The notes under the pieces are model-generated. The model searched no databases. It was given only the letters and a program-made list of their open reading frames with translations, and had not been told where the DNA came from. 64,000 nt of DNA from CAWIMX01 sp963837345 (lineage in GTDB: Bacteria; Acidobacteriota; Vicinamibacteria; Vicinamibacterales; CAVVIG01), in NCBI GenBank assembly GCA_963837345.1, contig CAWIMX010000001.1, positions 2,046,001-2,110,000 of the forward strand, given 5' to 3'. The stretch's first letter is position 1; each line of letters starts with the position of its first letter. Positions 54,625 through 63,637 of this stretch are shown here, piece by piece. The translations under genes were made by a program, and so were the position numbers.

Positions 54625-55767
54625 CTACCCCAGAAGTTGTTTCGCGATTGTCTGCAGCTGCAGGTTCGAGGTGCCCTCGTAAATCTGACCGATCTTGGCG
54701 TCGCGGTAAAGCTTCTCGACCGGATAGTCCTTCACGAAGCCGTAGCCCCCGTACAGATTGACGGCGAGCGACGTCACGCGCTCGGCGATCTCCGACGCGT
54801 GCAGCTTGCACATGGCGGCTTCGGTCAGAAACGGCCGGCCGCCCTCGCGCAGGCGCGCCGCGTTGTAGACGAGCAGCCGCGCGGCTTCGAGCTCGGTCGC
54901 GGCGCGGGCGATCTGATGCTGAACCGCCTGGAACTCCGCGATCGACCGGCCGAACTGCTTGCGGTCCTTCGTGTAGGCCACCGCGTGGTCGAGCGCGCCC
55001 TGCGCGAGGCCGACCATCTGCGCGCCGATGCCGATGCGTCCCTCGTTCAGCGTCTCGATGGCGGCCTTGTAGCCCTTGCCCACCTCGCCGAGGACGTTTG
55101 CCGCCGGCACGCGGCAGCCGTCGAACAGCAGCTCGCACGTGCTGCTCGCGCGGATCCCGAGCTTGTCCTCCTTGCGGCCGACGCTGAACCCCGGAGTGCC
55201 GCGCTCGACCAGGAACGCCGTGATCCCCCGGTAGCCGGCCTCGGGATTCGCGTTGGCGAAGACGAGGAAGAGTCCCGCTTCGGCGGCGTTGGTGATCCAG
55301 AGCTTGCGGCCGTCCAGCACCCATTCCGCGCCGGCCTTCACCGCGCGCGTGGCCATCGCGAACGCGTCGCTGCCCGACCCCGCCTCGGAGAGGGCGTACG
55401 CGCCGATCGTGTCGGCGGCGATCTTCGGCAGATACCTCGTCTTCAGCGCCTCCGACCCCCAGCGCATCAGGGCGTTGGCGACGAGCGTGTTCTGCACGTC
55501 GACGACCACGGCTACCGAGGGGTCGACGCGCGAGAGCGTCTCGATCGCGAGCACGGCGTGGAAGAAGCCGGCCCCCGCGCCTCCGAAGCGCTCCGGGATC
55601 TCGATCCCCATCAGCCCGAGCTCGAACAGCTTGTCGAGGAGCGCGCGCGGGATCTTCGCGGCCTCGTCCATCTGACGGACGAGCGGACGTACGTCGCGGT
55701 CGGCGAACTCGTACACGCTGTCGCGAAACAACCGTTCATCGTCGGAGAAGATGGTGAGCGCCATCAC
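54625..55767 (-). CDS. Acyl-CoA dehydrogenase, short/branched-chain type
   Basis: 380 residues. FAD/acyl signatures AYALSEAGSGSDAFAMATRA, WITNAAEAGLFLVFA and AYTKDRKQFGRSIAEFQAVQ; catalytic glutamate in IGQIYEGTSNLQLQTIAK. Removes two hydrogens from acyl-CoA with FAD and passes them to ETF. Overlaps the DUF1003-fusion stop by ATGA. No beta-oxidation partners nearby, so the substrate (e.g. isobutyryl- or 2-methylbutyryl-CoA) is not certain. Confidence 0.9.
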   Translation of the reverse strand: MMALTIFSDDERLFRDSVYEFADRDVRPLVRQMDEAAKIPRALLDKLFELGLMGIEIPERFGGAGAGFFHAVLAIETLSRVDPSVAVVVDVQNTLVANALMRWGSEALKTRYLPKIAADTIGAYALSEAGSGSDAFAMATRAVKAGAEWVLDGRKLWITNAAEAGLFLVFANANPEAGYRGITAFLVERGTPGFSVGRKEDKLGIRASSTCELLFDGCRVPAANVLGEVGKGYKAAIETLNEGRIGIGAQMVGLAQGALDHAVAYTKDRKQFGRSIAEFQAVQHQIARAATELEAARLLVYNAARLREGGRPFLTEAAMCKLHASEIAERVTSLAVNLYGGYGFVKDYPVEKLYRDAKIGQIYEGTSNLQLQTIAKQLLG

Positions 55768-56576
55768 GCGTCCTTCGCGATCCGGACCGCGATCTCCCGC
55801 AGGACGTCCAGCTGTTCGTGCTGCAGCTTGAGGAATTCGGCCAGGTCCTGGTCGCGCGTGGCGTCCAGCTTTGCATGCAGCGACATGATCTCGACCTCGG
55901 CCCGCAGGTTCACTTCGTAGTCGCTCCGCGCCTCGATCCGGTCACGAGTGACCTGGCGGTTCTGGCTCATCATGATCACCGGCGCCTGCACGGCGGCGAC
56001 GCAGGACAGGACGAGATTGAGCAGGATGTACGGGAACGGATCGAACGACGAAAACGTGTCGTTCAGGAGGATCCATCCGAGAATGATCGTCGCGAACAGC
56101 CCGATGAACGTCCAGCTCCCGCCGAAGGCGGCCACTCGATCGGCGACGCGCTGGCCGAATGTGAGCTGGGCGTCGAAGGCCTTCGTCGGGTCCTGGACCA
56201 GCGGACGGCGCTTCAGCACCGCGGCCAGCACCCGGCGCTCGACGTCGCCGAGGCGCTTCACCTGCGTCTCGAGGTCCTGCGCGAGCGAAACGCCCGGCGT
56301 CAGAGGCTGCAGGCCTGTGGCCTGATAGGCGTGCCGGAGCAGGCGGAGGCCGGCCACCAGCACGGCGGCCCCGAGCGCCGCCACGAGAATGTGCGTCACC
56401 ACATCGTCGGGCGCGGTGATGCTCATGCGCCGCAGGATCCACTCGCCGATCAGCGCCCCGAGCGATCCGAGCGTGAGATCGCCGACGATGCCGTAGCCGC
56501 GGCTGCTTTTCATCGCGATGCGCACCAGCCAGCCGGCCGAGAGGCCGCTGACGATCCAGATCAACAGATTGAGCAC
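55764..56576 (-). CDS. GlsB/YeaQ-like membrane domain fused to DUF1003
   Basis: 270 residues, GTG start with AAGGAG seven bases upstream. Residues about 1-85 are a GlsB/YeaQ-type small membrane protein (IWIVSGLSAGWLVRIAMKSS, GDLTLGSLGALIGEWILR). Residues about 125-265 are DUF1003: FGQRVADRVAAFGGSWTFIG, DPFPYILLNLVLSCVAAVQA-PVIMMSQNRQ, ending in a coiled coil. The two domains usually occur as separate proteins. First gene of the unit with the acyl-CoA dehydrogenase. Confidence 0.85.
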   Translation of the reverse strand: MLNLLIWIVSGLSAGWLVRIAMKSSRGYGIVGDLTLGSLGALIGEWILRRMSITAPDDVVTHILVAALGAAVLVAGLRLLRHAYQATGLQPLTPGVSLAQDLETQVKRLGDVERRVLAAVLKRRPLVQDPTKAFDAQLTFGQRVADRVAAFGGSWTFIGLFATIILGWILLNDTFSSFDPFPYILLNLVLSCVAAVQAPVIMMSQNRQVTRDRIEARSDYEVNLRAEVEIMSLHAKLDATRDQDLAEFLKLQHEQLDVLREIAVRIAKDA

Positions 56577-56645
56577 AATGCCACTCCTTCGCGGCGCGCG
56601 AAACCCGCCGCGGGCGGATCGTACTGCAATCGCGTTACTCCGGAC

Positions 56646-56679
56646 CTGAGGAACCAGGGACCTGAGGAACTGGGGAACT
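56646..56679. repeat. Short GGAAC-rich intergenic repeat (copy 2)
   Basis: CTGAGGAACC (56646-56655) and CTGAGGAAC (56662-56670), followed by TGGGGAACT, spaced about 16 bases, in the gap between the DUF1003 fusion and the aminotransferase. The same CTGAGGAACC word occurs at 47914-47923. Confidence 0.4.
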
Positions 56680-56720
56680 CGACCTCGAACCCTCGGCGAG
56701 CCGCAGGCGGGCCGCGGTGT

Positions 56721-57914
56721 TCAGCGGGCGGCGGCTCCCCACCGGGCCTCGCACGCCTCGCCGAGCGCGTCCACATCGCGCATGTCGTTGTAGATCTGCG
56801 CCGAGATGCGCGCCCAGATGCGCCCCTGCGCCGCATGCATGGCCACCTCGATCCGATCCTCGTAGAGGAGCGCGGCGCGAAGCGCGACGGCCTGCTCCCC
56901 CGTCGAGCCGGCGCGCGCGGGCAGCGGCAGGGTGGCCATCGTGCCGATCATGGATTCGGGCGCGACGAACGTCGTGCCCCACCGCTCGCACAGCGCGTGG
57001 GCGCCCTCCCATGCCAGCTGGTGGTTGTAGCGGCGGATGGCGTCGACGCCGATGTCCTGCATCGCCGCGATGCCCTCGGGCGCGGCCAGCGCCGGCGTCG
57101 GATCCTTCGTGGCATTCCAGTCGAACTCTCGCACGAAGCCTTCGCCGTCGCCCCAGGAAATCGTCGTGGGCTTCACGGTCGGCTGCCACGACGGGTCGGC
57201 CCACAGGATCGCGCAGCTCCGGGGCGACCAGCACCACTTGTGCAGGTTGCCGACGTACCAATCCACGCCGAGCGCCGGGATGTCGAGGGGAATGGCGCCG
57301 GGTGCGTGCGCGCCGTCGACGAGCACGGGCACGCCCTGCGCATGGCACCGCCGGGCGACCTCGGCGACCGGGAACACCAGGGCCGTCTCCGACGTGATGT
57401 GATCGACGATGGCCATCCGGGTGTGCGGCCCGAGCGACGCGTCGATCGCATCGACCACCTGGGCGGGATCGGTCAGCGGATGCGGCAGCTCGACGCGGCG
57501 CACCGAGGCGCCCCGGGAGCCGGCCGCCCACGCGGCTGCCTTCCCGACCGCGCCGTAGACGAGATCGGTGATCAGGATCTCGTCGCCGGGCTGGAAGGCG
57601 AACGACCGCAGGACCGCGTTGACGCCCGTCGTCGCGTTGTCCACGAACACGACGTCGTCGCTCCTGGCGCCGAGAAACGGCGCCACGATGTCGGCGGCCG
57701 CTCGCAATCGCGGCTTCTGGCCGCCCGGCAGGAAGCCGTGGCCGGTCAGCTCCCGCAGCATGAATCGCGAGGGCGAGCGCTCGATCTCGTCGCGCAGCCG
57801 CTGCTGCGCGGCCAGCACGCGGCGAGGTGGCACGCCCACCGTGCCGTGGTTCAGGTACACGATGCCGGAATCGAGCGGCCAGTCCGGGAGGCGCGCGCGG
57901 CCGAATGCAGTCAT
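56721..57914 (-). CDS. Class V aminotransferase (isopenicillin-N epimerase-like)
   Basis: 397 residues. YLNHGTVGVPPRRVLAAQQR, NATTGVNAVLRSF, the PLP phosphate and pyridine contacts VLVDGAHAPGAIPLDI, and the PLP-lysine in VGNLHKWCWSPR. Related to isopenicillin-N epimerases and cysteine-desulfurase-like enzymes; probably acts on a small amino acid derivative. Divergent from the cNMP-thioredoxin-reductase-like gene. Confidence 0.87.
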   Translation of the reverse strand: MTAFGRARLPDWPLDSGIVYLNHGTVGVPPRRVLAAQQRLRDEIERSPSRFMLRELTGHGFLPGGQKPRLRAAADIVAPFLGARSDDVVFVDNATTGVNAVLRSFAFQPGDEILITDLVYGAVGKAAAWAAGSRGASVRRVELPHPLTDPAQVVDAIDASLGPHTRMAIVDHITSETALVFPVAEVARRCHAQGVPVLVDGAHAPGAIPLDIPALGVDWYVGNLHKWCWSPRSCAILWADPSWQPTVKPTTISWGDGEGFVREFDWNATKDPTPALAAPEGIAAMQDIGVDAIRRYNHQLAWEGAHALCERWGTTFVAPESMIGTMATLPLPARAGSTGEQAVALRAALLYEDRIEVAMHAAQGRIWARISAQIYNDMRDVDALGEACEARWGAAAR

Positions 57915-57993
57915 TGGAGTCCTCTCGTGAGGCGTCCCTCACGCCAGGATAATGCTAAACCATCTGCCGGATGTCATACTCGCCTGACGGCCA

Positions 57994-59664
57994 ATGGCGG
58001 CATCCCGAGCGACGCCCGTCGACCCGCGCCTGTTTCCGACCCTCACGGCGGAACAGGTGTCGCGCGTGGCCTCGCACGGGCGTCGGCGCACGACGAGCCT
58101 CGGCGAGATTCTCGTGGACGTGGGAGACACGCGCGTCCCGTTCTTTGTCGTCGTCAGCGGCGAGATCCAGGCCCTGCGACCGGCCGCGAACGCCGAGACC
58201 CTGATCGTCGCGCACGGCCCCGGCCAGTTCTCCGGCGAGAGCACCTTGATCAGCGGACGCCGATCGATCGTCCAGTTGCGCATCAGCGCGCCGGGTGACG
58301 TGATCGAGCTGAACCGCGACCAATTGCTCAGTCTCGTGCAGGTCGACTCGGAGCTGGGCGAGATCCTCATGCGCTCGTTCATCCTGCGTCGACTGCGGCT
58401 GATCGCGCAGGATCTCGGCGACGTCGTCGTGATCGGCTCCGTGCACAACGCGGGCACGCTGCGTGCGAGGGAATTCCTCACACGCAATGGCCATCCGTTT
58501 CACTATGTCGACCTGGATCGCGATCGGGACGCCCAGGAGCTGCTGGATCGATTCCATGTGAGCGCCGCGGACGTGCCGGTCCTCATCTGCGGCGCCGACA
58601 CGGTGCTGCGCAACCCGACGAATACGCAGATCGCGGACTGCCTCGGCTACAACGACGCGATCGATCGCCAGCGTCTCAACGACGTCGTGATCGTAGGCGG
58701 CGGGCCCGCTGGCCTCGCCGCCGCGGTGTACGCCGCCTCCGAGGGGCTCGACGTCCTCGTGCTCGAAGCGGGTGCGCCTGGCGGCCAGGCGGGGGCGAGC
58801 TCGCGCATCGAGAACTATCTCGGATTTCCGACCGGGATTTCGGGCCTCGAACTCACCGGCCGGGCCTACTCGCAGGCGCTGAAGTTCGGCGCCCGCCTGA
58901 TGATCGCGGAGGGTGCGACCGGCCTGGCGTGCGAGGGCCGGCGGTACGCCGTGAAGATCGACGATGATGCGCACATTCCGGCGCGCGCCGTGGTCATCGC
59001 GACCGGCGCGCAGTACCGCAGGCCGGCGCTCCACAACCTCTCGACGTTCGAAGGCGACGGCGTCTACTACGCCGCGACCCACATGGAAGCGCAGCTGTGC
59101 GTCGGCGAAGCGGTGGCGGTTGTCGGGGGCGGCAATTCCGCAGGTCAGGCGGCGGTGTTTCTCGCGCAGACCGCCCGAGAAGTGCACATGCTGGTCCGCG
59201 CCGACAGCCTGTCCGCCACGATGTCGCGCTATCTCGCTCGCCGCATCGAAGAGAACCCGGCCATCTCGTTGCGCACGCACACGCAGATCGTCGGCCTGGA
59301 CGGCAGCGGGCGCCTGGAGCGGATCACGTGGCGCGACGATCGAACGGGCGTGGTCGAGACGCACGCCATCGGCCACGTGTTCCTCATGACCGGCGCCGTT
59401 CCGAACACCGGCTGGCTCGCCGGGTGCGTGGCGCTCGACGACAAGGGCTTCATCAAGACCGGTCCGGACCTTTCACGCGACGATCTCGCCACGGCGAAGT
59501 GGCCGCTGGCCCGCGCCCCGTTTCTCCTCGAGACCAGCCGGCCGGGTATCTTTGCCGTCGGCGACGTGCGAGGGGGCAACGTCAAGCGCGTGGCGTCTGC
59601 CGTCGGCGAAGGCTCCATTGCCATTGCCTTCGTCCACCAGGTGCTTCAGCACGAGCCATCGTGA
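57994..59664 (+). CDS. Cyclic-nucleotide-domain flavoprotein, thioredoxin-reductase fold without CxxC
   Basis: 556 residues. cNMP-binding domain (about 10-130: VPFFVVVSGEIQALRPA, GQFSGESTLISGRRSIV), a thioredoxin/glutaredoxin-like linker (VVIGSVHNAGTLRAREFLTR, about 145-230), then a two-dinucleotide-domain flavoprotein (DVVIVGGGPAGLAAAVYAAS; VAVVGGGNSAGQAAVFLA; GIFAVGDVRGGNVKRVASAV). Where thioredoxin reductase has its CxxC, this protein reads GVYYAATHMEAQLC, so it cannot do the classic disulfide relay; the family is known but its reaction is not. Stop overlaps a hairpin. Confidence 0.88.
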   Translation: MAASRATPVDPRLFPTLTAEQVSRVASHGRRRTTSLGEILVDVGDTRVPFFVVVSGEIQALRPAANAETLIVAHGPGQFSGESTLISGRRSIVQLRISAPGDVIELNRDQLLSLVQVDSELGEILMRSFILRRLRLIAQDLGDVVVIGSVHNAGTLRAREFLTRNGHPFHYVDLDRDRDAQELLDRFHVSAADVPVLICGADTVLRNPTNTQIADCLGYNDAIDRQRLNDVVIVGGGPAGLAAAVYAASEGLDVLVLEAGAPGGQAGASSRIENYLGFPTGISGLELTGRAYSQALKFGARLMIAEGATGLACEGRRYAVKIDDDAHIPARAVVIATGAQYRRPALHNLSTFEGDGVYYAATHMEAQLCVGEAVAVVGGGNSAGQAAVFLAQTAREVHMLVRADSLSATMSRYLARRIEENPAISLRTHTQIVGLDGSGRLERITWRDDRTGVVETHAIGHVFLMTGAVPNTGWLAGCVALDDKGFIKTGPDLSRDDLATAKWPLARAPFLLETSRPGIFAVGDVRGGNVKRVASAVGEGSIAIAFVHQVLQHEPS

Positions 59665-59684
59665 CGGCAGCCGGGTCTGCCGTC
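59663..59684. terminator. Hairpin between convergent genes
   Basis: GACGGCAG at 59663-59670 pairs exactly with CTGCCGTC at 59677-59684 around the loop CCGGGT. It overlaps the stop codon of the flavoprotein and lies just before the MocR stop. No T tract; likely bidirectional. Confidence 0.55.
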
Positions 59685-59699
59685 GACGCTCGCCGGAGC

Positions 59700-61097
59700 T
59701 CACGTGAACGCGCGCCGCAACCCGTCGTCCATTTCCTTCTCCGTGAATTGTCCATAGCCGAACACGAGCGCGTGCTCCGTCAGTCGCGGTCGTTCTCGCC
59801 GGTACTGGGACATTGGATGCAGCACGACATCGTGCGCGCGAGCGGCCTTCACGACGTCGGATTCCTCAACGCCGGAGGGCAGGGTCGCGACGAAGTGCAG
59901 GCCTGCGGCGATTCCTTCAATCGTCCACGGCGTCCTTGCCGCCAGCAAGCGCACGAGCGCGTCGCGCCGCCCGCGATACAGGAGGCGCATCCGGCGAAGG
60001 TGTCTGTCCAACGCGCCGCTTGCGATGAATTCCGCATAGACCAGCTGGTCGATCGACGGAGATCCGAGATCCGCAAGCTTCTTCGCGGCGACTGCGGCTG
60101 CGAGCAGGTCCGGCGGGAGGCACATCCAGCCCAGACGAAGCCCCGGGGCCAGGATCTTGCTCGCGGATCCCGTGTACACGACGCGATCCGGCGCCAACCC
60201 CTGCATCGCTCCCACCGGCGCTCCGTCGTACCGATACTCCGCGTCGTAGTCGTCTTCGATCACGAACCCGCGGCGGGCGCGCGCCCAGGCCACCAGCTCG
60301 CGGCGCCGCTGCGCGGACAGAATGCGGCCGGTCGGGAACTGATGCGCGGGCGTCACGATGACCGCCGCGGCGCGGGTGTTCGCCAGGTCCGCGACAACGA
60401 GGCCCTGGTCGTCCACGCGCACGGCGACGACGCTCGCTCCGGCTGCGGCCACAATCCGGCGAACGTCCGGTTGCGCCGGGTCTTCAACCGCCACGACGCG
60501 GATGCCTGATGCCGTGAGCGCCCTGACCGCCAGCCCCAGCGCTTGCGTGACGCCGGCGCAAATCAGCACCTGGGTTGGACCGGTGTCGACGGCGCGTGCG
60601 CGTCCGAGATACTCCGCGAGGCGCGCCCGCAGCGGCGGCGACCCTCGCACGTCTCCGTAACCCAGATCACGGTCGGTCGCCGCCTTCAGAGCGCTCCGTG
60701 TCGCGCGGCTCCACTCCCGATGCGGAAATTCCCGGACGTCGGGAACGCCCGGCTTGAAATCCTGCACGAGCGTCGGTGCGTCGTCTTCCAGGTGCCAGGC
60801 GACGCGGTTCACTCTGGATGCCGCGGCCGTGCGGCCGCGCGGACGGCTGACGAGAAAGCCCTCGGCAATCAGTTGCTCGTAGGCGCCGACGACGACGCCC
60901 CTCGACACCCCGAGGTCTTGTGCGAGCACGCGCGACGACGGCAGGGCGCCGTCGGGCGAGAGGCGGCCCGAACGGACCGCTTGTCGCAGCGCGCCTTCAA
61001 TTTGTGAGCGGAGGGTTCCCTGGCCGCGGGCGAGCGGCACCAGGAGCTCGGGCCGAGAACTGGTCCTGTTGAGTATGTGCCTTCTGGACCTTGCCAC
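59700..61097 (-). CDS. MocR/PdxR-family regulator (GntR HTH plus class I aminotransferase domain)
   Basis: 465 residues. GntR-type winged HTH (residues about 25-90: LRSQIEGALRQAVRSGRLSP, LPSSRVLAQDLGVSRGVVVG), then a fold-type I aminotransferase domain with QVLICAGVTQALGLAVRALT, EDDYDAEYRYDG, and the PLP-lysine in GSASKILAPGLRLGW. Family members sense PLP or amino acids and activate nearby genes such as pdx or gabT; the target here may be the divergent DUF4386 gene (inference). Confidence 0.9.
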   Translation of the reverse strand: MARSRRHILNRTSSRPELLVPLARGQGTLRSQIEGALRQAVRSGRLSPDGALPSSRVLAQDLGVSRGVVVGAYEQLIAEGFLVSRPRGRTAAASRVNRVAWHLEDDAPTLVQDFKPGVPDVREFPHREWSRATRSALKAATDRDLGYGDVRGSPPLRARLAEYLGRARAVDTGPTQVLICAGVTQALGLAVRALTASGIRVVAVEDPAQPDVRRIVAAAGASVVAVRVDDQGLVVADLANTRAAAVIVTPAHQFPTGRILSAQRRRELVAWARARRGFVIEDDYDAEYRYDGAPVGAMQGLAPDRVVYTGSASKILAPGLRLGWMCLPPDLLAAAVAAKKLADLGSPSIDQLVYAEFIASGALDRHLRRMRLLYRGRRDALVRLLAARTPWTIEGIAAGLHFVATLPSGVEESDVVKAARAHDVVLHPMSQYRRERPRLTEHALVFGYGQFTEKEMDDGLRRAFT

Positions 61098-61155
61098 AGG
61101 GCCAACTTACCAGTAACAAGGGGCACAGGGCGAAGAATGCGCCGGTACCCATCCT

Positions 61156-61872
61156 ATGGAGACTGCTGACAAGAACGCGCGGATCGCCGGATTCCTGTAT
61201 CTGCTGCTCGCGATCACCGGCCCGGTCCGGCTCATGTACATTCCGGGCGCCCTCTTCGTACGGAACGACGCGACCGCGACGGCCGCCAACATCGCGGCTC
61301 ATGCGTCGCTCTTCCGATTCGGCATCATCACCGACCTGCTCGCCTCGGTGCTCGCACTTCTCGTCACGCTCGCGCTCTACCGGCTGCTCGGCGGGGTGAA
61401 CCGGGCCCACGCCATGTTGATGGTGATACTGGGCGGTCTGATGGTGACGCCGATCGCGTTCGCGAACGCGCTCAACGACGCCGCGGCGCTGATCGTCGCG
61501 GGCGGCGCCGATTTCCTGTCTGCGTTCGACAAACCTCAACGCGATGCCCTGGCGATGCTCTTTCTTCGGCTGCAGCACCAGGGAGTCGTCGCCAACGAGA
61601 TCTTCTGGGGGTCATGGTTGTTTCCCCTGGGCCTGCTCGTGTTCAGATCGAAGTTTCTGCCGCGTCTGCTCGGCGTCTGGCTGATCGCCAACGGCTTGGC
61701 GTATCTCGTCGTCAGTTTCACCGGCCTGGCGTTGCCGCAGTACGAAGACACGGTCGGATTGATCGTGTTCCCCGCGTTGACCGGAGAGGCGGCTTTCGTG
61801 CTGTGGCTCCTGATCAGGGGGGCGCGTGAGCAACGGCCGATGGCCGCCGTGACCGCGCGGAGGTGGCCATGA
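61156..61872 (+). CDS. DUF4386 membrane protein
   Basis: 238 residues, about six membrane helices. RIAGFLYLLLAITGPVRLMY, FRFGIITDLLASVLALLVTL, FWGSWLFPLGLLVFRSKFLP and RLLGVWLIANGLAYLVVSFT match DUF4386. Function unknown. Divergent from the MocR regulator, so possibly its target. Its stop overlaps the following start (ATGA). Confidence 0.87.
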   Translation: METADKNARIAGFLYLLLAITGPVRLMYIPGALFVRNDATATAANIAAHASLFRFGIITDLLASVLALLVTLALYRLLGGVNRAHAMLMVILGGLMVTPIAFANALNDAAALIVAGGADFLSAFDKPQRDALAMLFLRLQHQGVVANEIFWGSWLFPLGLLVFRSKFLPRLLGVWLIANGLAYLVVSFTGLALPQYEDTVGLIVFPALTGEAAFVLWLLIRGAREQRPMAAVTARRWP

Positions 61873-62855
61873 AGAGACTCCTGCGGCTCTTGCGGTACTG
61901 CCTTTACAGTCTGGTTGCCATTGTTGCCGTGGGCGGCGTGCTCTTCGGTTATTTCGTCTACACGCCCGATTCGGAAATTCCGCATTTGTCCGGAGCGCTG
62001 AGCGCCGGTTCGATCGACATCGGCGACCTGACACGGACGTATCGGATCTACGTGCCGCGCGGGCTGGCGAAAGACGCACCGCTCGTATTCGTGATGCATG
62101 GCGCGGGCGAAAACGGCGCCCGGGTGCGGTTCGAAACCGGGTACGGATTCGACCGCCTCGCCGACGCCCACCACTTCGCCGTCGTCTATCCCAACGCTCA
62201 CAATGGTGATTGGAACGCGTGCGGCACGGTCGGAGACGTCAGCGCGGATGGCGCCGGTATCGACGATGTGGCGTTCTTGACCGGAGTGGTCGACAGGCTC
62301 GCCGCCGAGATTGGTGTCGACCCGCGTCGCGTGTTCGCCGCCGGGAGCTCTCGCGGCGGTTTCATGGCGTTCCGTCTGGCACTCGAGGCCCCTTCCAGGT
62401 TTCGCGCGGTTGCGGCGGTATCGGCCAGCGTGCACACGCCGGACAATTTCAAGTGCAAGCCGGCACGGAGCGGCACTTCCTCGGTCATGATCATGAACGG
62501 CACCCGGGATCCCCTGGTCCCGTTCGGTGGTGGCCAGGTCAGTCTCCTCGGGTTTTCGTACAAGTACGGGACCGTGATGTCGTCGCGGCAGTCGGGCCAG
62601 TATTTCGCGGATCTCAACCACATCGCCGGCGCGCCGGAAACGACCGACACGCAGGTGGCCGATGGCATTCACGTCCAGCGCGTGCTGTGGCGCAGCGGCT
62701 CGGGCGTGGAAGTGGAGCTCGTCGTCGTCGAGGGCGGTGGTCACGGCATGCCGCAGCCATACCAGCGCCATCCGCGACTGCTGGGTCCGTCGCCGGAGGA
62801 ACCGAACGGACCGGCAGTGATCTGGGCCTTCTTCGACCGACAGCGGACAGGATGA
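61869..62855 (+). CDS. Secreted PHB-depolymerase/feruloyl-esterase-like hydrolase
   Basis: About 328 residues. N-terminal anchor or signal (LLRYCLYSLVAIVAVGGVLF), then an esterase domain: LVFVMHGAGENG, nucleophile elbow in AAGSSRGGFMAFRLA, acid in NGTRDPLVPFGG, catalytic His in EGGGHGMPQPY. This matches the LpqC/PHB-depolymerase family; it may release phenolic or polyester acyl groups. ATG at 61869 in an ATGA overlap; a GTG at 61863 is an alternative. Confidence 0.85.
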   Translation: MKRLLRLLRYCLYSLVAIVAVGGVLFGYFVYTPDSEIPHLSGALSAGSIDIGDLTRTYRIYVPRGLAKDAPLVFVMHGAGENGARVRFETGYGFDRLADAHHFAVVYPNAHNGDWNACGTVGDVSADGAGIDDVAFLTGVVDRLAAEIGVDPRRVFAAGSSRGGFMAFRLALEAPSRFRAVAAVSASVHTPDNFKCKPARSGTSSVMIMNGTRDPLVPFGGGQVSLLGFSYKYGTVMSSRQSGQYFADLNHIAGAPETTDTQVADGIHVQRVLWRSGSGVEVELVVVEGGGHGMPQPYQRHPRLLGPSPEEPNGPAVIWAFFDRQRTG

Positions 62856-63361
62856 CGCCATGCGCCGGCGATCGCTGCGCTCTGTGGCTGAACGTCCGAT
62901 TCGGCGCGAGACGGATCACAGCCGCGCGGGGTACGTGTCAGGCCGCGACGGGAGCGGCCTTGGAGCGAGAGTGGTCGTTCATCGGCGATGCGCTTGACGA
63001 ACTCGAAAACTGCGTCGGGTGCTGCAGCCGCGCGATTGAGATCGGGTGGCCGCGCGGGTTGCGCGCTTCGGGAGCATCGCCGCTCGAGATTCGCCGCCGG
63101 CGAGGGTTTCTGGAGGGTGTGATGACCACGCGCCGCCTGCATCGTCGAATCTCGCCACGGCCTCCAGGCGTCGATTCCTGTCCCCCTCCAGGGAGATTTG
63201 GCACGGTCGGCGATTCTTGAGACCGGTTCATCGGCCCATCGCTGTCACATCGCGATGTGATGCCCGGTCTTTGCGGATACGCACAGACCGTGCGCTCGAG
63301 ACCAGCTCCAGCGATCCCGCCTTGCAGGCCGATGATGCAGCGCTGAGCGGGGCCGCGGTGG
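62856..63361. other. Non-coding or decayed region
   Basis: 506 bases between the esterase and the Rieske remnant. Short frames exist but none has a family motif or a good ribosome site. It may be the eroded remains of further genes. Stops are present in all frames near 63200-63350. Confidence 0.45.
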
Positions 63362-63610
63362 TTGTCGATCCCCAAGGAGAACGAGTTTCAAGTCAGCGAG
63401 GCGCCGCCGGGGTCGGTATTGCTGCTGGGCGACCTGGCGGCGTTCAACGTCGAAGGAGGGTTCTGCGCGACCCAGGCCATGTGTACGCGCAGGCGTGGAC
63501 CGCTAGGCGCGATCGACGGCTCGACGGTAACATGCTCCCTGCACGGCGCGCAGTTCAACGTGTGCACGGGGGCCGTGCTGCGTGCCGGGTCGTCGTTCCA
63601 CTCGTGGTTG
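63362..63610 (+). pseudogene. Decayed Rieske [2Fe-2S] ferredoxin, fused in frame to the Mug gene
   Basis: From a TTG at 63362 the frame reads ENEFQVSEAPPGSVLLLGDL, AAFNVEGGFCATQAMCTRRR, GPLGAIDGSTVTCSLHGAQF, NVCTGAVLRA. This is a Rieske-type ferredoxin, but the first ligand motif CTH has become CTR. The C-terminal strand after the TGAVL segment is missing, and so are several residues of the PLSEG turn. CxxH (CSLH) remains. The frame has no stop before the DNA glycosylase and runs straight into it. It cannot hold a normal cluster; I treat it as a remnant. Confidence 0.7.
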
Positions 63611-63637
63611 GACGGCCTTTCCCCAAACAGCCAGCTC

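Noticed and set aside
62938..63375. Small frames in the 63-kb gap as genes
   Set aside because: No motif, poor start context, and they overlap on both strands.
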